Assembly (NCBI GenBank): GCA_018881555.1
Contig: JACAXG010000071.1
Coordinates: 1,276,464-1,340,463, forward strand
DNA from: Amblyornis subalaris
Taxonomy: Eukaryota > Chordata > Aves > Passeriformes > Ptilonorhynchidae
DNA: 64,000 bases
Direction of reading: 5' to 3'
A model generated the notes under the pieces. That model was not told the DNA's origin. It saw only the letters and a list, made by a program, of their open reading frames with translations, and did no database searches. The first letter of the stretch is position 1; each line of letters starts with the position of its first letter. The position numbers and the translations under genes are program-made. Shown one piece after another: positions 50,676-63,146 of the stretch.

Positions 50676-53600
50676 CAATTGCTTCATCTGATATATTTCT
50701 GGCAAAATGAAAACAAATCCTGGACTCCTTCCTNCTCTATTTCTGCTGCTTATTAACCCAAGGTGATTTAGGACGTCCTTGAGCCTTACAGCAATTGAAA
50801 TTTATTTTGGGAGCTGTGTTCTTAGGGACATGTGGAAGAGGTTATTTATTCCAAAGAGCCATCCAGCAGTCATGATGTCATAGGAAGCAGCAAAACACCG
50901 TATTCACTCGGTTTGCTACCAAATCACTGCCTGGAGTTTCCTATTTGTGGTGGCACCTGCTGATATACAAGGTGCCTGTATATAATTGGCACATATACTG
51001 CTTATTTTGTTATAAATACCTAAAATTAGCTTTTGTCCTCTTAGTTTTGGCCTTCTTAAAATCCCTTGTCNCAAACTTTTGTGGTTTCATTTGCAATAGG
51101 CAAAGATCTACGGTAAACAAGTTCCATCTCAATCTAAAATAAAATGCAGCTCAGTCATGGCAGGGTGAACTCTCAGGCAGCTCTCTGACTGCTTCCTTTG
51201 CATATACAACAGATGATATATTTATGAATAAAGTGATCTATAATGAGGATATTTTTCTGTAGGCTCCTATGCAGATGTAGTTNAGCTTGAAGAAATTCTG
51301 CTTCAGGTAGCCCACATTATTTTCAGAGCTGTTTCTAAAATTCCTGGCTTTCTCCTGAGACTAGCAGTATTCCAACTTTGCTCTTGGTTCTGAGGCAACA
51401 TACACTGGTAAAAACTGTCTAATGTAATGAGTAGACACAATCACTTCACTGGGGTTTGTCTAGCTATAACTTGGTGCTGGCAAGGCTAAATATCCANGGA
51501 GTGGAGAGTCTTGGACTTGCTTTATGGAACAGAGCCCAGAATCACAGGCTTCCTTTCTGCCCTNTTTTCTAACAGGTCTCCTAAACCCATCTCCTTACCT
51601 GGGATAGCTATACTTGCAGTGTTCCTCAATGAGGAGTTAAGGATTAGGATGGGATGCTTTTTACAGGCTGAACTGCAGGTTTCCTATACAATCTTTAGGA
51701 AATTATTCAGCACAGCAAAAGCCAAGCAGTATAATCCCTTCATTTCTCATACGGATATTGAGCAGCTTAAATACTGCTGATAAAATGCTGTAGGGCCATG
51801 CATTCCTGGATTGAAATGCATATACAGGTATCNGAAGTGTTTTCTTTTCATGGCTTGACTCTCAGCATCTGATTCAGTGGGACTTATATATCTAAGGGAA
51901 GATTCTCTCTGAGTACTGAATTAGGCTCTTTATCCTATCGAGCTATTTGTAAGTGGATTGTGACATTTTGAAATTCCAAATGATGCATTATTACTTGTAA
52001 GTGTTGGTGTGCAATATTCCTTGTTCTGAATAGCTCACAATTAGGCCACTGTGAATATCCCTCCCACCTGCAAATTCACTCCAAGTGGGCAAGTTACAGG
52101 ACTTGGGTGATGGGAATGCTGTACATCCACTGGTGAGTGAACAGCACATTCCAAGTATGTTATGAACAACTGCTCATTCAGTGTGTGCCTTCTGCAGATA
52201 TTCAGATATGAAATTCTTTCTCTTCAGGTACAGTGCTATCTAACATGAACATTCACCAGCCTATAGAGGATCCTGCTATGATTAAGTCCATAACTCTTGC
52301 AAGATTCTAGGATATGTTCATAAAAATATTACTCAACACATAGCTGTAACAAATACAGGAGTGCGGTTCCCTGCTAGAGAAGTGGTCAGAATATTATTGG
52401 GACATAATGGGAATAATAGGTGTAAAATAGTTATTTGCTNCCTGGGAACTTGGGAAATAGAGAAGGTAAGTGTGAAGAGGGACTACGCTTGCAGTGTAAG
52501 GGCAAGTAGGTCACTTGGTGATGTTGTTGTCTCAACAAGTCCAGTCTGCACTGGGCGAGAACCCACATACCTTTGACACCTCTCTTGCACAACATCCTGA
52601 AGCCAGAAGTTGTCCCACCGCTCTTGCTGTAATGCTATTTCAATTTTCAGCAAATTTTCCTCTATAGCTCTTTCACCAGGATGTTACGGGCAGTCACTGG
52701 TATCAGTCTCTCTAAGCAAACACATTCTTTTAACATGGTCTTTCCCACACTTTCCCTTGGAAGCTTTTTTTCCCCCTTAAGATGCATTGTTTCCTACCAA
52801 TTCCTCTTCTCCATTCCCTTAACTTCAAGCCAACAAAGCAGATCACATCTCACATAATAGGACAACATCACCTCTAGGGAAGAATTTGGCTCTCACATTC
52901 CTCTCCTACTTCAATACTTCTATTTATAGATTTTTTTTTTCCTATGCCAATTTCTCATCTGTTATTTCTTTACTCTTGTTCACTTTTTATTCCCATCATG
53001 GATCAGAATCTTTCTTATATCTGCTACAGACTTCTTAAGGCGTCCGTGTATGGTTAAAGGGTCCTATTAACAACAGAGATTGTTTGTATGACCTAATTAG
53101 ATTTCCACAGAGACAGCCTTAATAGGCCCTTTTGGTTTTTTTGGATTGTCTGCAAAGTAATAGTGCAATGGCAGTGTTCATTTTGCTTGGCTGTATCAGG
53201 CCATATATCACATCCTTTTCCTTCCAGTCCTTCAAATAAGCTTGTCTCATTCTTATTTTGGTTTCAAATTATAGATTATAAATTTCACTTCTCTCCACGC
53301 TTCCCTATAATTTGACCCCCAGCTGTTGAAACTACTTCGAGTGATTCCCCCTGCCCACCATCCACCCCACGGCTTCATATGAAAGACAGCCCTGGCTTTA
53401 GGAACAAATGACGTCCCTCGGACCAGCTGTGTCTAATAAAAATCCAACCTCCAACTCTCACTTCCCTTCCTCAAAAGGGTAAAATTGATTTGAAAGTGCT
53501 GATGATAAGATACATGGGAATACAAAATCTCCTTCAGTCAGCAGACCAAAGCTGTGCACTGTGACATCATCGTATCCAACAGAAACGATGCTGTCAGTTC

Positions 53601-55180
53601 CTCCACTGCCCTATAACTAGAAGTTATTGCACTTGTCCTAGAGAAGGGATATTTGTTCATTCAATTTTGCCTTGTTTAGTCTGGCAAGAGTTATTTTCAT
53701 TCCTGAAGTGCCACAGCGAATACTAGAAAATACCAGTTCCCCTCCAGGGTCCATTAGAATCAGTCATGTTGTGAAAAACACTTACTAGTCTTGGATGGCC
53801 ACTTGAAACAATTTTCCAGTAACCCTGCGGAATGCCTAACCCGGGAAAACAAGGTGGCTTTCTGCTGGCAGGGAGCCTGCAGCACCTGCTGTGCACACNC
53901 ACACGGGGCTGGTAGGTGGCACGAGCTCACACTGCTCAGTCTTACCTGCTGCAGGTCCTGGCAGGCAGAGCAAAGGTTGCTCTCATCAGACCAAAGCAGG
54001 GTATTTCTGTAATACTTAGTGCTCCAGGCAAAAACAATTACTTGATTTTTTNCCCCTGTTTCCTACTGGAGATTTATTCTGTTCAGCATCCCCAATATTC
54101 TTTAGAAATCTGCATCCCTCCTTCTCTTCACTCTTTCCTGTACTCTACTTTGATAGTTTGGGATATTTCTGCAGACCTCTTTGATTGAGAACATTTGATG
54201 GAACTCTCACACATAACACTATTTTAATGAGATTTCTGGTACGTCTGGGTATCAGGCAATTTCAAGATACCACTCCCTGGTTTTTAGTTCTGTTTCAGCC
54301 TTCAGTTCCCAAATGAAACCAGCAGATAAGGACACCTACAAATGATCTGATAAAAATAGTCTGGAACCTTTTTTAAAGTTCAAGAGGTTTCTTGTTTTAG
54401 CTGTGGAATGAGATTTAAATGCAAATGTAATGCCTGTGTTACTACTGCAGCATGTGAAAATTTTGATGATCAAAAGGAATAAATATCTCAAGGCCGTATT
54501 CAAAGTTTGAAGGAAGGCTGCTCTTGCCCATTCACAGGTTTTGTTAGGAACCTGATTCTACAGATATAACCCTTCTCTGTCACTGAAAATGCATCAATTT
54601 CAATGAATTCAGTGAGAGTCAAGGTTACTTATTAGCTTCCAGAAAGTTCTGAAGTGCTCACAGAAGTGAACTCTTAATTATTTACTGGTGTGAGTAGTCC
54701 AGGCAAGACACTTGGCAAATCCCAGGCTTCCCCACACCCATGGCTCATAGAGTGACTCCCAGAAACCCTGGAGAGAGAACATCAGCTTGGTTTCGTCCTG
54801 AAACTGCTGCCTGCACAGTACTTTGTACAATGGAATTACAACTGGCAGTAATAACAGGGCCTCTGTGAGTTCCAGTGGAAGAGAGTTTAACTATCTAACA
54901 GGTCTCACCTTTAAGAAATGTTTCTGATGCTTAGCTAAAATGCAGTAATATCCTCCTGTTAATAACAACTGCAGCCTTGCTTTAGTATAACTGATAAATG
55001 GCAATNAGTTGATTAAATAGATTAAATATAGAGTCTAGAGCGAGAACAGGAGACTAAACTTCAGAACAGTGAGAATTCCAGGGAGAATTTTTAAATTTTT
55101 GGCAAACTGCCTCGATTACCTATTTTATTTTTGCTTNGTTTCAACAAACATGACAGTATACAGTAAACACTGATTTTGAT
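50676..55180. other. Gene desert segment, single-copy sequence
   Basis: No gene, RNA or transposon recognised. A MEF2-like CTATTTATAG occurs at 52920-52929, followed by a T run. Frames of 60-90 codons are unsupported. Confidence 0.4.
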
Positions 55181-55316
55181 TCACAGAATATTCTGAGTTA
55201 GAAGGACCCACAAGGATCATCAAGTCCAACTCTTATGTAAATGGCCCACACAGGGACTGAACCCACAACTTTGGTGTTATCAGCACCCTGCTCTAACCAA
55301 CTGTGAAACTATTTCA
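55181..55316 (-). mobile_element. tRNA-Ile-derived SINE with CR1-like tail (TguSINE1-like)
   Basis: Read on the minus strand, it begins as a decayed tRNA-Ile: CAGTTGGTTAGAGCAGGGTG, an anticodon-loop region CTGATAA, then the B-box-like GGGTTCAGTCCC (55253-55264 in window). It then runs through AGAGTTGGACTTGATGATCC and TTGTGGGTCCTTCTAACTCA to end in AGAATATTCTGTGA. That tail is CR1-like. The combination matches TguSINE1 as I remember it, a SINE known from zebra finch and other songbirds. The A box is damaged, so the copy is probably silent. It is the best taxonomic marker in the window. Confidence 0.85.
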
Positions 55317-55620
55317 TGAGGAATCATCTTGATTCTTTTTACCCACCTCAGTTTCAGTATTATCTGGATGCTTCAGTCTTGCTCACGCCAGTGTGGANCA
55401 GGGGGAGATGAAGAAAGGCCACTCAAGCCCTCACAACAGATGAAATCGCACTGTCTGCGTCCTTCGTGGTGACAAATTTATTTAATTAGTCAAATTTATT
55501 TTATTTGACTCAATAAGCTGTGAGTTTAAGAGAATGCCATGAAGCTGGGTTTGGGATGTGGCTGTCACCCGCATCTCCTACCTGATGGTCCCACATTCTC
55601 CTTTTACAGGGTCCCAATGC

Positions 55621-55813
55621 TGTGAGGCCCTGGCACAGGTTGCCCAGAGAAGCTGTGGCTGCCCCATCCCTGGAAGTGTCAAGGATGGGGCCAGGTTGGA
55701 CAAGGCTTGGAGCAACGTGGATAGTGGAAGATGTCCCTGTCTATGCCAGGGGGTGGGACAAGATGAGCCTTAAGGTCACTTCCAACCCAAACCATTTTGT
55801 GATTCTCTATGAT
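55621..55813 (+). mobile_element. CR1 LINE 3' end fragment, plus orientation
   Basis: GTGAGGCCCTGGCACAGGTT, GCCCAGAGAAGCTGTGGCTG, CCCCATCCCTGGAAGTGTCA and a GGTCACTTCCAACCCAAACC end with TTTTGTGATTCTCTATGAT follow the last roughly 190 bases of CR1. The terminal ATTCTATGAT-type short repeat is still recognisable. It is strongly 5'-truncated. It belongs to the same 3' region as the copy at 11113-11541. Confidence 0.92.
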
Positions 55814-55879
55814 ACCCGAGGAGATTTCCTCCTCNACCCTGCCTGGGGCGTCCCTGGCGCTGGAATTTACTTCGGGCAG

Positions 55880-56400
55880 GACAGGAGTGACCAGTTACCT
55901 GCTGTGGTGGCAGCAGGACACCGAGGGCAGGGCAATGGCGCCCTGAGGTGTGGAGGAGCACGAGGCGCAGTGATGATGCGACCTCTGCGGCGCGGAGGGG
56001 CCCGAGGTGCGGTGATGCAGCCCTGAGGCGCGGAGAGGCACGAAGTGCGGTGGCGATGCGGCCCTGAGGCCCAAGGGCGGGAAGCCCTGAGGCCCAAGGG
56101 CGGGAAGCCCTGAGGCACGGAGAGGCTCAAGGGCCTGAGGCTCAAGGGTGCGAAGCCGTGAGGTGCGGAGGGGCACGAGGCGTGGTGCTGTGGCCCTGAG
56201 GCTGAGTTGCGCGAAGCTGTGAGGTGCGGAGGGGCACGAGGCATGGNGGTGCTGCGGCCCTGAGGCGCAAGNGNGGGAAGCCCTGAGGCCNGGAGGGGTG
56301 CGAGGTGTGGTGGTGCGGCCTTGAGGCTCGAGGGCGGGAAGGCGCGGAGGGGCGCAAGGCGTGGTGATGTGGCCCCTGAGGGAGCGCTGGGTGGCGGGAG
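55880..56400 (+). repeat. GC-rich composite minisatellite with two alternating unit types
   Basis: A long unit of about 38-41 bp (like GCCCTGAGGCGCGGAGGGGC plus ACGAGGCGTGGTGATGCG) alternates with a short unit of about 23 bp (like GCCCTGAGGCCCAAGGGCGG plus GAA). Early copies are mostly long, followed by two short units in tandem, then long-short pairs, giving a higher-order period near 61 bp. CpG density is very high. Four N symbols cluster at 56247-56291, probably where copies could not be resolved. Minus-strand frames of up to 125 codons are repeat artefacts. Confidence 0.88.
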
Positions 56401-56446
56401 ANGGCTGAGGGTGAAGAAGCGATCTCAGACACAGTAAATGTGGCTT

Positions 56447-56695
56447 TCACAGGTTCGCAGGATAGGCAGGGATCTCTGAAGATCATCCAGTCACACCCNC
56501 CGGCAAGGCAGAGTCACCTGGGGCAGGTGACACAGGAACACGTCCAGGTGGGTTTGGAATGTCTCCAGAGAGGGAGACTCCAGGTCCTCACTGAGCAGCT
56601 GTTCCAGANCTTTGCCACACTCCGTGGAAAGAAGTTCTTCCTCATGCTGAGGTGGAACTTGCTGTGTTTTAGTTTAAGGCCTTTCGTGCAAGTAT
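56447..56695 (-). mobile_element. CR1 LINE fragment of a different subfamily, minus orientation
   Basis: AGATCATCCAGTCACACCC, AGGCAGAGTCACCTGGGGCA, GGTGGGTTTGGAATGTCTCC, AGAGAGGGAGACTCCA and AGTTCTTCCTCATGCTGAGG form the reverse complement of a CR1 3' region of a subfamily distinct from the 11113 and 55621 copies. It ends near AAGGCCTTTCGTGCAAG. It is 5'-truncated, holds two N symbols, and is inverted relative to the CR1 at 55621, with the GC-rich minisatellite between them. Confidence 0.9.
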
Positions 56696-59204
56696 TGTTT
56701 GTGAAATGGAAATTACTGTGAAGATCTTGATTGTTTCAGAATCAAAAATCAATTTCATGTTCGTTTCAATGACAAGCCTGAAGATTTGGTTGTGTCGCAA
56801 AGTCTGCATTTCCAATATTATGTTTAGTTTTGCTTATGAGGATGGACAGCTTTCATCAAAATGCTGTTATTCTTGTTTAACAGAGCCATACCTTTAGGGT
56901 CATATGATTTTCTCGCTAAGTCCCACCATGTCCTCTGCATCTAGGGATAAAATTGCTCCAGAGCCTTTGGTGGCTGATCAGAGCTTCACTCAATAAGGCA
57001 GGACTGACTTCTCCAGGAAGCCTGTGAACATGCACAGCCATAAATATGTTCTTAGTACAGTTNTTTGGTAATAACTTGGTNGTTNTTGTTTAGTAAAAAC
57101 CCCATTAGNGTTGTACAGTGANAGAGCAAGGCCCCANGGGGCTNANTGTCTGTGAGACCTGGGCTAAAAATGAATATTTCACAGGATGAATCATTAAACA
57201 GATGAGAAACAGAGTAGTGATGAGAAGATGGAGGAGTTGGGCAAGCCAGGTGGGACTGAACAAATTTATTTATAGGAGAAGCCTGATACTTGTATCCCAT
57301 AACCTTTTTGAAACTTATTTGAAGTAACATAATCCCTTGTATCTTAATTACCTGTCATTTCAATTGTAAATGAAGTTTTGCTAGGTGTTTATGCATTACG
57401 TACAAAGGATTTGCTGCTGTAAATACCCTGATACAATTGTCTCACTGAATCTTCTGAGAGGAGCCACAGCTTTAAAAGAACCATTTGTCTACGTAGTTTC
57501 CTCATCTCCAAAGCAAGCCCTAGAAGCAAATTATCTTTGGTTGGTTGTTTTTGGTTTTTTACCCATTTTTAATGCATCCATATTAGGGTTACAGGGGTAA
57601 CTCTCTACACTCAGTCAATACCAATATTCTTATGCAACTTTNAAGTATAGGCCAGGTTTTAGTTTTTCATCCTAAGGTATCACTGCTGACTATAAAATTA
57701 CTCAAAACATGTTGTTCCGTAAAGCTGAGTGGACCTCCTTTGGATAGAAATGGCAATTTTGGACTGAATTGTACGACAGTGCAATTTCTAGTCACAAACT
57801 GTTACGAGAAATTAAAAAAAAAAAGAGGGAAAACACATTGACAGCTGAAAGCCCAGTGTTTCTTGTGGTTTCCCAAGCAATTGTGGGTTCATTATCAGCT
57901 ATTTGTTAGTTAAGATTTGTTAAAATAGAAAAGAAATCTATATGGAAATTGTTACAGTTCTCTGTTTTGCTTTAACATTTGGAAAATGCTCCTCCAAGTT
58001 GTTTGAATTTGTCNCAATCTGGGTAAGTTGCTTTAAAACAGGTTTTAAAAACATTCTCTAAGTGGGCCCAAACATTTGCTATTCTAAAGTAATATTCCTA
58101 CTTTATTCTTAAGATGGGAAAATCAGGTAAGTAAGTACTTCAGTCATGTACGTGCTATGTGATAAGAACAGCCCTTGTTTAGGTTGTGGCTGCTCCCACT
58201 GGGAATCATTCCCAACAAAATGATAACAGGAACNGTTGACAAGGCTTGTAGGACATCTAGGGACAAAGGACACCCCATCTGCCAAAGGGGAAGTGCTGGT
58301 GGCTTTAGCTTAGTCTATCAGTTTAGTCCTGGTCTATAGCTGAGCGTGGTGATTGTGTCCTGGTGATCCCTGCTGGAAGAGCGCGATGCTGGCATGGGCT
58401 GGTGCCNCATGGCTCCTGCTGTGAGCCGTGTGCTGTCAGCTCCTTCAGAGGCACAGCTTTATCCCTGTCTTATTCCATATCTCCTGCCCCGAGTGCCTCG
58501 GAGTAGAATAGGCCCTGTGTGCTCCCGAGCAGGCACCAAGGCAGCCACAGTGCCCTACAGAGTCTCACATGTTCTACTGATTATCCAGCACACTTAAACT
58601 TTGAGTTATAAGGGTGACCCCAGCCAGTTGGCTGAAAAAATATATTTGACATCATTGAAAATGTATGCTGCTGCTGAAGCATGGATTTTAATTTGAGGAA
58701 AATGTCGGCCGTAATCTAGCATACATTAAAAAATATATCTTTTTATTTCCATATGGGTCACGTTAAGGAAAATATTAAAAAAAAAAAAGCCAACCCTATT
58801 ATATGAAGTCTCATTAAAGCAGCCTGGAAAAGTTTAGCCAATTTACAGGCTATACATCTTAATCTCCCCAAATTACAGGACCGATAGAAAAACGGGTGGT
58901 TGAGAGGGAAAGCGGGACCAGCAGAACCTGGCTGAGGGCCAACCAATGGATCAAGTAGCCCTTGCTTTCACTTGACTGCTACCCCTTGTTATTTAAAGAA
59001 AAGAAAGGATTTTCAAAGAAAGGCCTGGAAACGGCAAAGCGTGGAACGTACTTCCTTCTCCGGGTGAAAACTAAAACCCAAAGCTTGGCTATTTTAACGT
59101 GGTGTCTTGGCCCAGCTCTCTAATGCATGGAGAGAGATTTTTGAGAACTCCTGAGAGGAAATAAAAGTATCTGCAATTCTATTCTTTCTATTCTAGGGTA
59201 GTAT
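56696..59204. other. Intergenic sequence; N-rich stretch and dense AT/GC mosaic
   Basis: Positions 57063-57144 hold eight N symbols within about 80 bases, the densest cluster in the window. No gene is recognised. Positions 58600-59110 are a dense stretch with homeobox-like ATTA words, a nuclear-receptor-like GGGTCACG (58756) and several CpGs. They look like a conserved noncoding element, unproven. Confidence 0.4.
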
Positions 59205-59229
59205 GGGGGGTGGGGGGGGGAGGGGGTGG
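59205..59229 (+). other. Pure G-tract, G-quadruplex candidate
   Basis: G6, T, G9, A, G5, T, GG in 25 bases on the + strand. There are enough G runs for several alternative quadruplexes with one-base loops. Such a tract is also prone to sequencing length error. Confidence 0.6.
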
Positions 59230-62200
59230 CAACATGCCACATTGGGTGAATGGCACCCATGCATTAGTAATAAACCAGAGAATATCTTCCTTACNGCTCA
59301 GAGAGAGAGAAGGTAATAACTGCACATCTTTCTGCTTATTTGACTTCTTGGCTGCGCATTCACGAAAATTTTTTTTTTCTTCTGTAGTTGTTAGCAGGCA
59401 GGTGGTTTCAGGACTGATTGTACCACCTTGGATAGTGTCTGTGGGGGAAGCTGAAGGTGGAATGGGTGTAGGGAGGCTAAAGGATGCAGGGGAAAAAGGC
59501 AAGAAGCAGTCAGGTATGAAATGGCAGAGGTCATCGTCATCACTAAATTCACACTAAATGTGTGTGAGGAAAACTACACACCTACTGCTTTTCCTGTATG
59601 CACTGCATCAAAGGGTGCTACCCAAGGGCAAACAGGAAGGGAGCGTGGAGAAGTTGGGGATCAAGATTGCTGCCTCCTGCATTGGTCTGAGAGACCAGAC
59701 ACTGCAGAAAGCATTAGGAGGAGGTGAAGTGTCCCGATGTGAATTAGCAGATGCGTTAGGAGCCAACAAAGGGAACAAACCTGATCAGCAGAAAGAGGAG
59801 GAGACAAGCTACAAGATGTTGAGTGTTGGCAAATCATCCTGCTCTTAGCTAAAGCCAAGGCTGGCCTAAAGCTTGGATCTAGAAGAGAGTAGGGTATGGC
59901 AGGAATATGACCAACCATAACGTTGGTCTAAGAGATGTCTTGTTTCTGAAGTTCTTATTCATTTTCAGTGAATAAGAACTTGCCGCTGCAGCTCAAACTG
60001 TATGGTGGAAATCAGAGGTGTTTTCCTCCTGTGGGTATGATTGTAGCTGAGCAACCCCATCTCCTGTTTCTGTGGTACCAAGAAAGCAAACTGGGGCAAG
60101 CTGCCTGCTATCCAGGTAGATGGATATGCTCACTGCTTAACTCCCTGATGAGTGTGTCTGTGCCCGTATTAGCCTGCTTGTGCATTTATGTATTTATTAG
60201 ACAAATTATGGCTGACCAACAAAGCAGTTTTATACACTTCTGAGAAGACTTTATCTCACGGAACCATCTATTTTATGCTTTTAGATCAGGTTGTGTACTG
60301 CAGGGGAAGCTGATGGAAGTACATATTTTTCTGTGCTCTGGTAGGCAGTCTTTCACTATGACATTCCATGAGCTGGATCTTGAAATTTCCTGTTCCTGCT
60401 TTCCTATTCCTCAAGCCCTCTGGCCAGGGATTGCCCCATTATCAACGTAACAACCAAAGGGAGGGGTTACGCTTTTTGTGTGGCCAGCTCTGGCTTGTTT
60501 GAGGAGTTTCCTGCTGACTCGTTTGCTCCAGGAAACTTAGAGCTTGGCAAATGGGCTGCTCAGCCTGCTTTCTCGTGGATTGGAGAGTGGTTTTTGCATG
60601 TGTTTGCCATGCCCTACCTATTTCTTCTTTAGCACTGTTTCTTTCATAGCACTTGGAAACATTGCCCGCAGGGGCTAAGGCATTTTGTGTGCCTTCGATG
60701 TGAAACGGGTGCATGTGGGAATGTGAATATGGGCGTGTCTTGGAGGCAAGTTTATTAATACCACTAGGGATAATGGCCTTGGCAATATTTTGAAGCATCC
60801 TGCTNCATTAAATTATAGACTTTGTGGAGACAAAGAGATTAGGGAGAGCAAGGAAGATTATTTCACAAAGCAAAATATTATTGTAATTTGCTAGTCTTAA
60901 AAACTTTGCAGAATTCAGTGGGAAAAATTAGAGGCCTTAAATATGCTGATGTTCCTACAGCTAGGCTTGATGACTGACTCACTGCACCTTACCACTTAGT
61001 GTCCAAGAATGTACAAAGCAATATATGTTTGTACACTGATACTGTTAAAAATATTTCTCACTGATCAGTGGCATATTTTGAAAAAAACCAATTCTTGGCT
61101 TTGTAGAGGTCTGCTAGGATAAGTAATAGTGCATATTTTCTCCTGATTAATTTAATTTTTTCCATCCCTGTTTTTGTTCATGGTTTGTCTGCAAACAGAC
61201 CATAGAACATCCCAACTATTCAGCATTTATGAATTCCTTTCATCATCTTAAATGCAAATACTTCAAGACGGGGCCAGGGTTTCTTATATGTTCCTACCCT
61301 GCTTAATAGAGCAGTGTCTCAGTCTGGACTGAATTTGGATGTCTGGGCAATGCTTTTCCTGTGTATGGTAATTTATTTTCAAAAGAGATTTTTTTTTTTA
61401 CCTGTTTCTTATGTACTCCATCTTTTCACAATTTCTTTTGTTAGAGTAAATGTCTAAGATTTTCCCAGCATTCTCATTGGATTTTCATGACTTCAGTTCC
61501 TTCAGCTGTTCATATTCACATTACACAGCTCTGCCATGGGCTTAGTGGCTTTCATTTGAACCAAGCTCCTAACACTTCCTCTCAGGTAGGCTACAGACAT
61601 CACAGATTGCTACTGATTTAATTTGCTTTTAATAGTTACCATTCCTCCATATGGGTCTGAATATATGACATGCATAAATCTGGTCAAGGTCTTCTGACAG
61701 AAGGAAAAAATATACTTTTTTATTCATTAACATCTGCACTGAAAAACTAAAACTTCTGTGATTTCTGGTATTTCTCTATGCTACCAGGAAGTGTGACCCC
61801 ATCTTCCACGTGTTCTCTTCTGTGTTAACTTTCTTTTGCAGCCTTCCTTCTGTGGGATTTGACTGAGCTAGTTGCCAATCCAGAGCTTCTACTGTCCACA
61901 TTTGGAACCCCAGTGAATGCAGATGTACGAACTGGCAGATGTCACTGTCATTTTTGGAATAAATCTGCATACAGGCTTCACTGTACTGTTTCTGGGGGTT
62001 TATGCCACTGTTAGAACTTACACCTTCTGGTAATTATGACTGATGTCACTAACATTTATCCTGTCTAATATTTGAGGGCTTTATGCACCAGAGCTTGCTC
62101 TTTGTTCTCACCATGAGGGGTGTACGCCTGCCTTGGAACAGCATCAAGCTACACTGAAGAATTTTAGTTTTCTATTTCTTTGTCACTACAAATGGAACCC

Positions 62201-62391
62201 TTTATTACAGAGCACTGGTCCTCTGGAGGTACAGCACTCTCATTTTATCTTACCCAGAGCTCCTGAAATCTTCTGTCACACTGATACTTACTATACTCTT
62301 TTTCCCATTTTAAATATCATAACAAGACATTCTAGACTACATTTGTGATTGTGGTGCTTGAGTATTTGGGAAACAACAACTGTAAAAATTG

Positions 62392-62415
62392 GTGTGTGTG
62401 TATATATATGCATAC
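62392..62415. repeat. Short (GT)n(TA)n alternating purine-pyrimidine tract
   Basis: A run of 24 bases alternates purine and pyrimidine without a break (GT steps, then TA steps, then GCATAC). Such tracts can adopt Z-DNA and are common short microsatellites; this one is short and likely low-variability. Confidence 0.6.
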
Positions 62416-63110
62416 TATAAAAAGGGAAATTTTGAAGTCTTAGAATGCTTTCTTGTATATGTAATATTTGCTGCTAATTAGGGAAAAATACCCTGTGCTC
62501 TGCATGAAATTCCAAACACTGTTCAATGGGAATCTTGACTGCTCTCTGCCCCTGAAAGTTGAAAGGGAAAGAATGCTTGCTTCACCTGCTCTTTGGATGC
62601 TGAACTAATTTATTGGGACAGCCTTTCCCTAAGGCGGAAAGTTTAAAAAGGTTTTGCTGACTGACCACAGCTAGAAATGTTTTGCTCTCCCTCTCACCTG
62701 GGAAGTTCATCCCAGTTCCCAAGATGGGCCNATGTCTTTTACAGTACACATAGGTAACAGTACAACGAGGCTGTACTCACACTGATGATGTTTTCCTGTG
62801 CATGGAGATGAATATAGGTCATTTGGGCACAGCCCAGTAATTCAGGCAGGAAGATAATAGGTAAGTATCTGTCTGTGGTTGTATATCTCTATTGTAGAGG
62901 TACCACAGGCATGTGGAGCGTGTTTAGGGCTCGTATCTTGGTAAAATCTGGNCTAATTTCCACTCTGCTGCTGATCCATGACTTTGTGTGGTTTGCAGTC
63001 CTCAGGACTCACAGTAAGTGTTGCACATGGTCGGTGCTGGAGCAGTTGGTAGGCTCTGCTTCTCTCTGACAAGGGTGTGTCACAGTCCCTCTCTCCACAA
63101 ACTGATAATA

Positions 63111-63146
63111 CCTTAAAATTAAAATATAATGCCTTAAAATTAAAAT
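63111..63146 (+). repeat. Two-copy direct repeat, period 21 bp
   Basis: CCTTAAAATTAAAAT occurs at 63111-63125 and again at 63132-63146, separated by ATAATG. A small local duplication, no function inferred. Confidence 0.7.

Noticed and set aside
55241..55316. Functional tRNA-Ile gene on the minus strand
   Set aside because: The A box and the acceptor stem are decayed and a CR1-like tail is attached, so it is a SINE and not a tRNA gene.
55867..56244. Minus-strand frames of 93-125 codons rich in Pro, His and Arg
   Set aside because: They are translations of the GC-rich composite minisatellite and carry repeated peptides.
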